NCBI GenBank assembly: GCA_003506435.1
Contig: DOAQ01000019.1
Span: 62,001 to 126,000 of the forward strand
Direction of reading: 5' to 3'
Source: Prolixibacteraceae bacterium
GTDB lineage: Bacteria > Bacteroidota > Bacteroidia > Bacteroidales > Prolixibacteraceae
Length of the DNA: 64,000 bases
The notes beneath the pieces were generated by a model. The model saw only the letters and a program-made list of their open reading frames with translations, had not been told where the DNA came from and did not search any database. Of this stretch, positions 24,568 to 33,035 are shown one piece after another. Every line of letters begins with the position of its first letter. Position 1 is the stretch's first letter. The translations under genes and the position numbers were made by a program.

Positions 24568-26112
24568 TCACGGCTCAGCAGAACCGCGAAAAATATCCAG
24601 TATTGTTTTCGGACGGAGCAAATCCATCCAGGTGAAACCGGGCAGTTTGGTATCTTCTTCCTGTAACTGAGGAATCGGATTCAAAACCCCTTCCGGATTG
24701 GAAACAAAGGCAATCCGTTTTACCTTGTTCTTTTCCATGGTAATTGTAATGCTGCTGCTTTCGGCCTTATTCAAGCCAATAATTCCTTCCTTGTCGCGCG
24801 CATAATACAGCGATTGCCCATTGCCGTCAACAAAAATCTTAAACAACTCGTTGTTGCGGACATAACCGGTCATGTTTCGCCCTTTTATTTGGTTAAAACG
24901 GATCGAATCGGGTTCCATGGCAATGATGAATGCATCATTTTTCATCATTACTTCATCAGGTTTCCCTGTATTTTTTATCATCTCGATATAACGGGCAGTC
25001 ATCTGGTTTCCACCGGTCCATATTACCGGTTCGTTGAACAATTGAATCGTTGAATCTTTCGACCAGTAGACTAACGAGTCGCATTTTCCCTGCATATCGT
25101 CGCGGTAAAATTTCACTTTATAATAGGCTTTTATCAGGCGGGCATCAACGCCGGTAGTATCGGGCATCATGCGCAGGGTATCGGCATGCAGATACAGCGA
25201 ATCTTTTTCGGAATACTGAATAAACAGGGCTGAATCGGTAGCCAGCGAAGTATTCTCAAGTTCATTAAAAACAACCCAATTCCCTTTCACTATCATCCGG
25301 TTTTCAAAATCTTCGATGTGTACATCTCCAACGGCGCGACCATCACCGGTTATTTTATTATAAAAAATAGAATCAGCTAAAACTTTGTGTTTTCGATCAG
25401 TAATTTTTGGATTCTTCAGTAATTGTGTTTCTCCGGTTACCGTGTTGTAAAAGCCGTTTTCGGTGTAAAGAGTCGTACTGTCGTCCTCTATAGTAGTCGG
25501 GCCCACAATGTACGCTGTTTTTTCGCTCACTTTGTAAATAAGCGTATCCGAAAACAAACGGTATTTATCGGTTGTGGCAACCACATCTTTTTTGAAATGG
25601 GCCATGTCGGTTTGGGTAAAATACTGCCCGATCATCGATGTAAGTACATTGGCACTATCGGTTATCGTACCAAAATAATCGTAATAACCAACATTTGCAG
25701 CCATGTTAAAATCAAGGGAATCGGTGATCAGGGTAGTTCCTTTATTTTCCAATTTCACATTTCTGCGCGCTTTTGCAAACTTCCGGTCGCCGTCGTAATT
25801 AATGAAGTCGGCATATAAATTCAGTGTATCATCTTTCAGGATATGAACGTGCCCAAACCCATCAACCATGTTTTTATCGGTGTACGACCAGGCGCTGTCG
25901 CACCACATCAGGATTGTATTGTGACGGATCAGCACATCGCCGATTATCCGCTGGGCATTGGCAACAATCTTATCGTTGTACTCGAACGAATTGGCCCTTT
26001 CAATTTCAATCCTTTTCTTTTCTTTCTGGGCTTCTGCCTGAAAAGTAAAGAAAAAGTCCAAAACAAAAATCAGCAGGGCAATTTTACGGTATTGAAACAA
26101 CGATACAACCAT
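24568..26112 (-). CDS. OstA-like (LptA/LptD N-domain type) periplasmic protein
   Basis: 514 residues with a signal peptide (hydrophobic stretch ending FTFQAEAQ). The body is a repeated beta pattern of the OstA fold (LYADFINYDGDRKFAKARRNV; GDGRAVGDVHIEDFENRMIV), as in proteins that carry LPS across the periplasm. It is the last gene of the minus-strand operon that begins with guaB and contains three parvulin-like proteins and a MoxR ATPase; a 3-base gap separates it from moxR. A role in LPS transport or outer-membrane assembly is inferred from family and neighbours. Confidence 0.85.
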   Translation of the reverse strand: MVVSLFQYRKIALLIFVLDFFFTFQAEAQKEKKRIEIERANSFEYNDKIVANAQRIIGDVLIRHNTILMWCDSAWSYTDKNMVDGFGHVHILKDDTLNLYADFINYDGDRKFAKARRNVKLENKGTTLITDSLDFNMAANVGYYDYFGTITDSANVLTSMIGQYFTQTDMAHFKKDVVATTDKYRLFSDTLIYKVSEKTAYIVGPTTIEDDSTTLYTENGFYNTVTGETQLLKNPKITDRKHKVLADSIFYNKITGDGRAVGDVHIEDFENRMIVKGNWVVFNELENTSLATDSALFIQYSEKDSLYLHADTLRMMPDTTGVDARLIKAYYKVKFYRDDMQGKCDSLVYWSKDSTIQLFNEPVIWTGGNQMTARYIEMIKNTGKPDEVMMKNDAFIIAMEPDSIRFNQIKGRNMTGYVRNNELFKIFVDGNGQSLYYARDKEGIIGLNKAESSSITITMEKNKVKRIAFVSNPEGVLNPIPQLQEEDTKLPGFTWMDLLRPKTILDIFRGSAEP

Positions 26113-26115
26113 TTT

Positions 26116-27093
26116 CTACTTCAACAGCTCGTTAATAATATCTTCCACCGAAATATTTTCAGCTTCAGCCTTGTAATTTTTGATTACCCGGTGACGGAGG
26201 ATATTTACGGCAACAGCCTTTACATCTTCAATATCGGGCGAATATTTTCCATTCAGGGCTGCATGGGTTTTGGCTCCCAGTATCAGGTACTGCGAAGCGC
26301 GCGGGCCTGCTCCCCATTTCAGGTACTTATTGGCAATCGGTGCAGCCATTTCGGTTCCGGGCCTTGTTTTTGCTGACAGGCCAACCGCGTATCGAAGTAC
26401 ATTGTCGTTTACCGGAATTTTCAGGATCAGGTCCTGAAAAAAGCGGATTTCGGTACCCGTAATTACTTTCGACAAGTCTGTTTTATGATCCGAAGTCGTA
26501 TTTCTGACAATCGTCAGTTCGTCTTCGAAACCCGGATAATCGAGCCATATTGAAAACATAAAGCGGTCAAGCTGGGCTTCGGGCAACGGATAAGTACCTT
26601 CCTGTTCGATCGGGTTTTGGGTGGCCAGCACAAAAAAGGGCTTGTCGAGCTCAAAGCGTTCGCCGGCCGCTGTAACCGCGCGTTCCTGCATGGCTTCCAG
26701 CAGGGCAGCCTGAGTTTTGGGCGGCGTACGATTAATTTCATCAGCCAAAATCACATTGGCAAACAGCGGCCCTTTTACGAATTTAAACTGATGATCTTTA
26801 TCGAATATTTCGGTACCGATAATATCGGAAGGCATCAGGTCGGGCGTAAACTGGATGCGTTTGTACTGGAGCCCCAATACCTCGGCAATGGTATTCACCA
26901 GCAGCGTTTTTGCCAGGCCGGGGACGCCGATCAGCAAACAATGGCCCCGGCTAAACAGGGTAATCAGAGTTTGTTTTACAATCTCATCCTGCCCGTATAT
27001 CCGTTTTTGTATTTCGTTCTGAAGAAGGTCAAATTTCTCCTTCAGGGCGTCCATCGCTTCAACGTCGCTTTTAAAGTTTGTCTGCATGATCAT
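26116..27093 (-). CDS. MoxR-family AAA+ ATPase
   Basis: 325 residues. Walker A GVPGLAKTLLVN, Walker B NVILADEINRTPPKTQ and sensor region VLATQNPIEQEGTYPLPEAQ are the MoxR pattern. Such ATPases act as chaperones for metal-centre or envelope proteins, often with a VWA-domain partner; none is adjacent here. Instead it lies between a SurA-like protein and the OstA-like protein with 3-base gaps, suggesting a role in envelope biogenesis. The alternative start at 27087 (MQTNFKS) is equally plausible. Confidence 0.93.
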   Translation of the reverse strand: MIMQTNFKSDVEAMDALKEKFDLLQNEIQKRIYGQDEIVKQTLITLFSRGHCLLIGVPGLAKTLLVNTIAEVLGLQYKRIQFTPDLMPSDIIGTEIFDKDHQFKFVKGPLFANVILADEINRTPPKTQAALLEAMQERAVTAAGERFELDKPFFVLATQNPIEQEGTYPLPEAQLDRFMFSIWLDYPGFEDELTIVRNTTSDHKTDLSKVITGTEIRFFQDLILKIPVNDNVLRYAVGLSAKTRPGTEMAAPIANKYLKWGAGPRASQYLILGAKTHAALNGKYSPDIEDVKAVAVNILRHRVIKNYKAEAENISVEDIINELLK

Positions 27094-27096
27094 CGT

Positions 27097-28446
27097 TTAC
27101 TTTTCCCATCCGGAATACTTAAACTGGCAATTCGCATACGTATCGTCGATGTGAATATAGGTTGCAGCTTGTTTTTCCCTGATCCATTTGTCCAGCGCTT
27201 CCTGCTTTTTCTTTTCCAGGTATATCTGGCTCAGTTCGATATAATCGTCGCTTACGTTTGCTTTATGCGTATCGGTTTTCTTTACCAGTTTCACAATTTT
27301 ATAGACAGTTTGTTTACTGGTTTCGTCGATAGTTTGGAATGGCTTACTAATTTCATTGATGTTCATATTCGCTAACACTTTACTAACATCGGGATCAAGT
27401 TCCGTAACTTTCCATTTCGACGACATAGTCATTGGATTGATAACCAGACCTCCGTTATTGCGCGAATTTTTGTCCCACGAATAGGAACCTGCTGCCTGCT
27501 CGAAAGTCAGTTTTTGTTCCCTGACAAAATTGGCAAGGCTGTCCAGACGCTGGCGTGCCTGCTCCATGGCTTCCTCCGAAATTTTAGGTTTCATCAAGAT
27601 ATGGCGGGTGTTCACCTGTTCCCCTTTGCGGTCGATCAATTGGATAATGTGATAACCAAATTCACTTTTTACAACATTCGAAACACGGTCGCCTTTCAAA
27701 TTAAAGGCAGATGCTGCATAGGTAGGATCAAGTGATGCACGTCCTGAATACCCCAATTCGCCGCCCACAGGAGCCGACGGACATTCAGAATAAATTACTG
27801 CCATGGATGCAAAACTGGAACCGTCTTCAATTCGCTTTTTCAATTCACGCAGGCGGTTTTTTACCCGGTTTTCTTCCTCCGGATCAATTTTAGGACGAAA
27901 GGTGATTTGCTCGTATTCAACATACGCGTCAATTAACGGGATTTCTTCCGCCTTCAGGTTCCGGTAATGGTAACGAACTTCAGCCGGGGTAACCTTAACA
28001 TCTTTAATGATCTTATTCTGCATTTGAGAGGTCAACTGCTGGTTGCGAATCACTTCCTCCAAATCGGCCTTAATTTCGATGATCGACTTTTTGAAATAAT
28101 TCTCTACTTCCTTTTCAGAACCAAGATTATTGACAAAATACTGGATTCGCTGGTCGAGGTTTTGGTTGATCTGACTGTCGCTCACTTCAATAGTTGTATC
28201 GAGCAAGGCTTCGGCTACCAGCAATTTTTCAATCAGTAATTCTTCCAGCACTTCACATTTCATGTCGCCATCCGATGTAAGTCCCTGTGCCTGTTTCTGG
28301 ATGTACATCCCTTCTATATCCGATTTTAATATTGTGTTCCCTCCAACTACTGCTATAATCTGATCGATTACTTTATCCTGGGCCTGCGAAATACCCACGG
28401 ACAAAAAACCTGCGACCATTGTTAAACCTATCAGTTTCTTCATCAT
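27097..28446 (-). CDS. SurA-like periplasmic peptidyl-prolyl isomerase
   Basis: 449 residues with a signal peptide (MMKKLIGLTMVAGFLSVG...AQ). A SurA N-like helical region (ILKSDIEGMYIQKQAQG) is followed by two parvulin domains: one with SSFASMAVIYSECPSAPVGG and ELGYSGRASLDP, one degenerate after NTRHILMKPK. SurA-type proteins escort unfolded outer-membrane proteins. It is the fourth gene of the guaB-led operon, 3 bases before moxR and 11 after the previous stop. Confidence 0.9.
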   Translation of the reverse strand: MMKKLIGLTMVAGFLSVGISQAQDKVIDQIIAVVGGNTILKSDIEGMYIQKQAQGLTSDGDMKCEVLEELLIEKLLVAEALLDTTIEVSDSQINQNLDQRIQYFVNNLGSEKEVENYFKKSIIEIKADLEEVIRNQQLTSQMQNKIIKDVKVTPAEVRYHYRNLKAEEIPLIDAYVEYEQITFRPKIDPEEENRVKNRLRELKKRIEDGSSFASMAVIYSECPSAPVGGELGYSGRASLDPTYAASAFNLKGDRVSNVVKSEFGYHIIQLIDRKGEQVNTRHILMKPKISEEAMEQARQRLDSLANFVREQKLTFEQAAGSYSWDKNSRNNGGLVINPMTMSSKWKVTELDPDVSKVLANMNINEISKPFQTIDETSKQTVYKIVKLVKKTDTHKANVSDDYIELSQIYLEKKKQEALDKWIREKQAATYIHIDDTYANCQFKYSGWEK

Positions 28447-28457
28447 AAATATGATTT

Positions 28458-29303
28458 TTATTTATTAAAAATTTTCACTCTGTGATTATCAATACCCTCT
28501 TTGTACACATCATCCTCAGTTTGTTTCAAAAACTGAATTTTTCGGGTGTTCAAAATTAAGTTTTTTACCTGACTTTCCACATAATCGATTGGGGCAGGCT
28601 GCCCGACAAAACAAAAATCGCGGATACAAACCAGATAAAAATAGTCATTGTCCTTACTTTCAATGAATTTGTTCCGTCTCAGAAAACGCTCCGTATCATC
28701 AATTTTTATGGGAACATGGTCCAGCACAAGGCGGGCAGGTACCCAACTATCATTAAATTTATCGTACTGTTTGGCGTAACTCAGGCAATAATCGTTCAAT
28801 TCCGAGAGCTTACCCGGATTTTCATCGACGCACAAACTTTTCATCATTTTCGGATCGGCAACTTCCAGGGGGATTTTTATATAAATAGCCTTTATAATTT
28901 CCTGCGTCAGGAAAAATTTATCTTTATGACCTTCGTAATACGTCATTATTTCCTGTTGCGAAACCATCGTGTCCATTTTCTGAGCGACCAGTTCATTTTT
29001 ATACCTGAATATGATCATCGAATTCCGGTATTCTTCCAACTCTTCACGCAGGTTCTTCTGTTCAGCCGAAAGATTGCTTTCCGCCTTCATGATTAAAAGT
29101 TCTTTCCGTATCCATTTGGTAATATAATCATCGGCCCAAAGCGAGCTGTCGGCTCCTTCAAGATTTTCGGGTATCAGTTCCGCCACCTGATGTTCATACA
29201 ATGTATGGTCGCCAACTTTCACCAGCGGCACTGGTTCACCGGCACGCCGACAGGCTGAAACCAACACAATTAGAAAGATGATATGTACCCAATATTGTTT
29301 CAT
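28458..29303 (-). CDS. Lipoprotein with SurA-N-like fold, no parvulin domain
   Basis: 281 residues, lipoprotein signal ending VLVSACRRAG. The helical body (ELIPENLEGADSSLWADDYI; LLIMKAESNLS; FRYKNELVAQKMDT) resembles the N-terminal chaperone part of SurA/PrsA, but no PPIC catalytic segment (the family's 'ARHIL...' start and GG-D-L/LG box) is present. It overlaps the preceding 652-residue parvulin gene by 4 bases (ATGA), so it is translationally coupled. Likely an accessory chaperone of the two isomerases beside it; inference from position and fold. Confidence 0.75.
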   Translation of the reverse strand: MKQYWVHIIFLIVLVSACRRAGEPVPLVKVGDHTLYEHQVAELIPENLEGADSSLWADDYITKWIRKELLIMKAESNLSAEQKNLREELEEYRNSMIIFRYKNELVAQKMDTMVSQQEIMTYYEGHKDKFFLTQEIIKAIYIKIPLEVADPKMMKSLCVDENPGKLSELNDYCLSYAKQYDKFNDSWVPARLVLDHVPIKIDDTERFLRRNKFIESKDNDYFYLVCIRDFCFVGQPAPIDYVESQVKNLILNTRKIQFLKQTEDDVYKEGIDNHRVKIFNK

Positions 29304-31258
29304 TTCACCGAAGGGATGCTTTTCAGCAACTTCTTATTTATCTTCACTTTGTACTTTGCACGCAACTCATTCAACCATTTTTCTTCCAGATCCGTTTGAT
29401 AATCGGCAACATGAAGGCCCCGCGATTCCTCCAGCGTTTTCGGCTGCGGCGGCACTTTATCGCCCCTCACGTAAACCAGCAATTCGTTCATATCAGCCGG
29501 TTTAGGCTGGTTCCAAACGTAAAAATCAACCACCGGGTTATCTCCTTTTTTAAATATTCCCTCATTAACAGAGATTGCTCCGGGCTTGCCCGTATTTATA
29601 ATTTGCAGCAATACCTCTTTGCCAATTTGCTCCTGAGCTAAAATTTCATCGGCACGGGCGCGGGTTTCCCTGTCAGCACACGTAATAACCCAGCCCTTGA
29701 ACTGCTCGTCGCCCGGATATTTCATTTTGTTCTTCTCGTAAAAATCCTTCAGTCCAAGCGTATCTTCCGATGCTTTGTTCCAAATCATTTTTTCTGAAAT
29801 AGTAAATAACAAAATACCGTCGTGATATTCCTGCATCAACATTCTGAATTCCGGATATTTTTCTTCCAGACGGTTGTTTTCCAGCCCGATCAGTTTTTCG
29901 TCGGCATATTCATTAATTTTTGCAGCCAGTTCCTCTTTCGCTGCCAGTCCTCCTTTTTTATTCTGAAACGAAATAAAATCGCCGATCGTGTATTTTTTTG
30001 TGTAAAAGCTGAAAAGTGTCAGCGTTGTATCGAGCCCTTCTCCTGGAATTATCTTCCGCGAATCCGGCTCAACAGAGAATTGCTCCGACAACCGTTTTGT
30101 ATTTGTTTCGTCCATGTTGAAGTTGTATTCCTTCTTCAATCCTGAAATAAACAGATCGCGGCTGTGCTTGCTGATGAGCGGGTTCTTTTTAATATTTTCT
30201 GCTAACTGGGGCCTGATTTCATCAAATTCAGGCGCAGAAATACGTTTCAGACGCTTAATGATGTGCCAGCCATACGGAGTTTCCGTTACCGGCGAAATAT
30301 CGCCATCGTTTTCAAGTGCAAAGGCTGCATTGGCAAACGAAGGAACCATTCGTCCTTCTGAAAAAGGCTGCAATTTACCGCCTGTACGGGCGCTGTACTG
30401 ATCGTCAGAATATTTTTGGGCCAGCTCTTCGAAGTTGGCGCCATCCTGCAACAACCGGTATAAACTGTCAATTTCGATGCGGATGCTTTCGCGCGACCGT
30501 TGTTGGGGCGCATGACCGTGTCCGTCGTCGGGCATATTGGATTGCGGAAAACGTTTCATAATATGGGCAACGCTGATCTGCCCTTTCGATGCGCGCTCGT
30601 CTTCCACTTTTACCAGATGATAGCCAAACTGTGTACGCACCGGCATCGAAATTTTGCCAACCGGAGTTTTGTAGGCTGCATCTTCAAATGGGAAAACCAT
30701 CATGAAAGCGCTGAAATAACCCAGTCCGCCACGGTTCTGTTTGGCCGACTGATCCTCAGAATATTGAAAGGCCATTTCTCCGAAATCGGCTCCATTTTCA
30801 ATTTTATTCCTGATTTCCATGATGCGCTGATAAGCCTTTAATGTATCAGCGCCCGGAGCGACACTAATCAGGATATGGCTGGCCTTTCGTTCATATTTCG
30901 TCCGGTAGTAGGCCGTTTGTAACATTTCTTCATCGTATTTGATGTTGGTCAGATACGGATGAGCCAGTTCATCGCGGTAGCCTCTCAATTCGCTGATAAA
31001 CGACGAAACAGTATCCAGTCCCAACGCCTGCGCTTCCAGTACCTTCAGCTTAAAATTGACAAAAAGCTCCATGTATTCAGATGGCGTTTTCACATCTGCA
31101 TCTTCTGCCAGCCCGGTATTGTTCTTGTTATAAATAGTCTGAAATTCTTCCTTGCTGAAGAAATGATTGTCGATTTGCAAAATGCTGTGTTTTTTATCTT
31201 GAGCAAAACTGCCGACTGAACTTATCAGCAGGATAAAAACAATATACCTGTAAATCAT
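29300..31258 (-). CDS. Peptidyl-prolyl isomerase with two parvulin (PpiC) domains
   Basis: 652 residues from the ATG at 31258, which starts a good signal peptide (MIYRYIVFILLISSVGSFA). Parvulin 1 (about residues 120-220) has KASHILISVAPG and NRGGLGYFSAFMMVFPFE; parvulin 2 (about 225-335) has SVAHIMKRFPQ and RTGGKLQPFSEGRMVPSFA. A long C-terminal helical part follows. It would fold outer-membrane or periplasmic proteins. It is the second gene of the guaB-led operon, with its upstream ATG at 31303 less likely because it adds a charged stretch before the signal. Confidence 0.88.
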   Translation of the reverse strand: MIYRYIVFILLISSVGSFAQDKKHSILQIDNHFFSKEEFQTIYNKNNTGLAEDADVKTPSEYMELFVNFKLKVLEAQALGLDTVSSFISELRGYRDELAHPYLTNIKYDEEMLQTAYYRTKYERKASHILISVAPGADTLKAYQRIMEIRNKIENGADFGEMAFQYSEDQSAKQNRGGLGYFSAFMMVFPFEDAAYKTPVGKISMPVRTQFGYHLVKVEDERASKGQISVAHIMKRFPQSNMPDDGHGHAPQQRSRESIRIEIDSLYRLLQDGANFEELAQKYSDDQYSARTGGKLQPFSEGRMVPSFANAAFALENDGDISPVTETPYGWHIIKRLKRISAPEFDEIRPQLAENIKKNPLISKHSRDLFISGLKKEYNFNMDETNTKRLSEQFSVEPDSRKIIPGEGLDTTLTLFSFYTKKYTIGDFISFQNKKGGLAAKEELAAKINEYADEKLIGLENNRLEEKYPEFRMLMQEYHDGILLFTISEKMIWNKASEDTLGLKDFYEKNKMKYPGDEQFKGWVITCADRETRARADEILAQEQIGKEVLLQIINTGKPGAISVNEGIFKKGDNPVVDFYVWNQPKPADMNELLVYVRGDKVPPQPKTLEESRGLHVADYQTDLEEKWLNELRAKYKVKINKKLLKSIPSVK

Positions 31259-31306
31259 GGCTGTTCTCCGAATAATTTGTAAATGATTGTTTCGTGGCTT
31301 CATCCG

Positions 31307-32779
31307 CTATTTCGAACTGTAATTGGGCGCCTCGCTGGTGATAATCACATCGTGCGGATGGCTTTCAGCAATACCCGAATTGGTTATTTTAGTGAATTTG
31401 GCATGCTGCAATGCCTTGATATTGACAGCTCCGCAGTAACCCATTCCGGCTCGCAGGCCGCCAATCAACTGAAAAAGCACTTCTTCCAGCGTACCTTTGT
31501 AGGGAACACGTGCAACAATCCCTTCCGGCACCAGTTTTTTTATGTCGTCTTCCACATCCTGGAAATAGCGGTCTTTCGAGCCGTCGTTCATGGCCTCAAC
31601 AGAACCCATCCCCCGGTAGGTTTTAAATTTTCGTCCCTGGAAAATGATGGTTTCGCCCGGTGATTCTTCGACCCCGGCAAACAGTGAACCCGCCATAATC
31701 GAATGCGCCCCGGCAGCGATGGCTTTCACAATGTCGCCCGAATAGCGGATACCACCATCGGCAATCACCGGCACACCGCTGTCTTTAATCGCTTTGGCCA
31801 CATTATAAATGGCCGAAAGCTGCGGATAACCGACACCGGCCACCACCCGGGTAGTACAAATCGAACCCGGACCAATACCGACCTTCACCGCATCGGCTCC
31901 CGCCAAAACCAAATCCGATGCCGCTTCAGCCGTGGCAATATTTCCGGCTACAAAATCAATCTCCGGATATTTTGCCTTGGCCCGTTTCAGCATTTCGAGT
32001 ACCAGTTTTGAATGTCCGTGCGCGGTATCAATAACAATCGCATCCACCTGTGCCTGTACCAGCGCGTCAATGCGGTCGATGGTATCGTGTGTCACCCCCA
32101 CTCCGGCGGCAACCCGCAAACGGCCCAGCTCATCTTTGCAGGCCAGCGGCTTATCTTTGGCTTTGGTAATATCTTTGTAAGTAACCAGCCCTATCAGCCG
32201 GTTATTTTTGTCCACTACGGGCAGTTTCTCTATTTTATAATTCTGAAGAATTTCAGAAGCCCTTTCCAAATCGGTAGACTCAGTAGTTGTCACCAGATTT
32301 TCTTTGGTCATAACAGACGAAATGGGTTTCATAAAATTGGTTTCGAAACGAAGATCACGGTTGGTAACAATGCCCACCAACTGCATTTTTTCATCCACCA
32401 CCGGAATACCGCCGATTTTGTAGTTTTTCATGATGTCGAGGGCGTCTTTCACCAGCTTGTCGGCCGTAATGGTGATGGGATCGAAAATCATTCCGTTTTC
32501 AGCCCGTTTAACCGTAGTTACCTGTTTGGCCTGTTCTTCAATACTCATATTTTTGTGGATCACTCCGATCCCTCCTTCCCGTGCAATGGCCATCGCCATG
32601 CGGGCATCGGTAACTGTGTCCATGGCAGCCGTTACCATCGGTGTATTCAATTTTATATTGCGGGTGAAATATGAGCTCAGGTCCACTTCACGGGGAAGCA
32701 CTTCGGAATACGAAGGAATTAAAAGGACATCATCGAACGTTAAACCTTCAGAAACTACTTTATCGGTTAAAAACGACAT
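31307..32779 (-). CDS. guaB: Inosine-5'-monophosphate dehydrogenase
   Basis: 490 residues, full length. Two CBS domains (about residues 95-210) are inserted in the barrel. The catalytic Cys loop is GIGPGSICTTRVVAGVG, and the flap has GMGSVEAM. It oxidises IMP to XMP, the committed step to GMP. It heads a minus-strand run with three parvulin-like genes, moxR and ostA. A perfect -7 box (TAGTTTTG, minus strand, 32811-32818) lies about 32 bases upstream. Confidence 0.97.
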   Translation of the reverse strand: MSFLTDKVVSEGLTFDDVLLIPSYSEVLPREVDLSSYFTRNIKLNTPMVTAAMDTVTDARMAMAIAREGGIGVIHKNMSIEEQAKQVTTVKRAENGMIFDPITITADKLVKDALDIMKNYKIGGIPVVDEKMQLVGIVTNRDLRFETNFMKPISSVMTKENLVTTTESTDLERASEILQNYKIEKLPVVDKNNRLIGLVTYKDITKAKDKPLACKDELGRLRVAAGVGVTHDTIDRIDALVQAQVDAIVIDTAHGHSKLVLEMLKRAKAKYPEIDFVAGNIATAEAASDLVLAGADAVKVGIGPGSICTTRVVAGVGYPQLSAIYNVAKAIKDSGVPVIADGGIRYSGDIVKAIAAGAHSIMAGSLFAGVEESPGETIIFQGRKFKTYRGMGSVEAMNDGSKDRYFQDVEDDIKKLVPEGIVARVPYKGTLEEVLFQLIGGLRAGMGYCGAVNIKALQHAKFTKITNSGIAESHPHDVIITSEAPNYSSK

Positions 32780-32810
32780 TTCCCTGATTTTTTGAATTTA
32801 TAGTTGTGAA

Positions 32811-32818
32811 CAAAACTA
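32811..32818 (-). promoter_or_regulatory. Predicted -7 box of guaB
   Basis: Minus-strand TAGTTTTG, exact TAnnTTTG, 32 bases before the guaB start codon. The -33 element is not clear. Confidence 0.45.
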
Positions 32819-32970
32819 CGAAAAATTTACGGTATAAATGTCCGGCTTTTTCAGCAACCAGCTTCCCTATAAAAATTAAATTTCCCTAAAATTTGTTAAG
32901 CTGAAGAGTATGCTGAATACCAGATCAAGGTCGAAAATCAAAGCTCAATCCATCCCAAAACAAAAAAATG

Positions 32971-32978
32971 TATCTTTG
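32971..32978 (+). promoter_or_regulatory. Predicted -7 box of recQ
   Basis: TATCTTTG, exact match, 58 bases before the GTG start of recQ. No -33 TTTG is seen. The 256-base gap 32780-33035 otherwise shows nothing recognisable. Confidence 0.4.
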
Positions 32979-33035
32979 ATACTATCAGAAAGCAATATGA
33001 TATTGACTCATGAATAAACCTCTTGCTTATTTCCA

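Noticed and set aside
32012..32674. 220-codon plus-strand frame opposite guaB
   Set aside because: Antisense of guaB; His/Phe-rich shadow composition.
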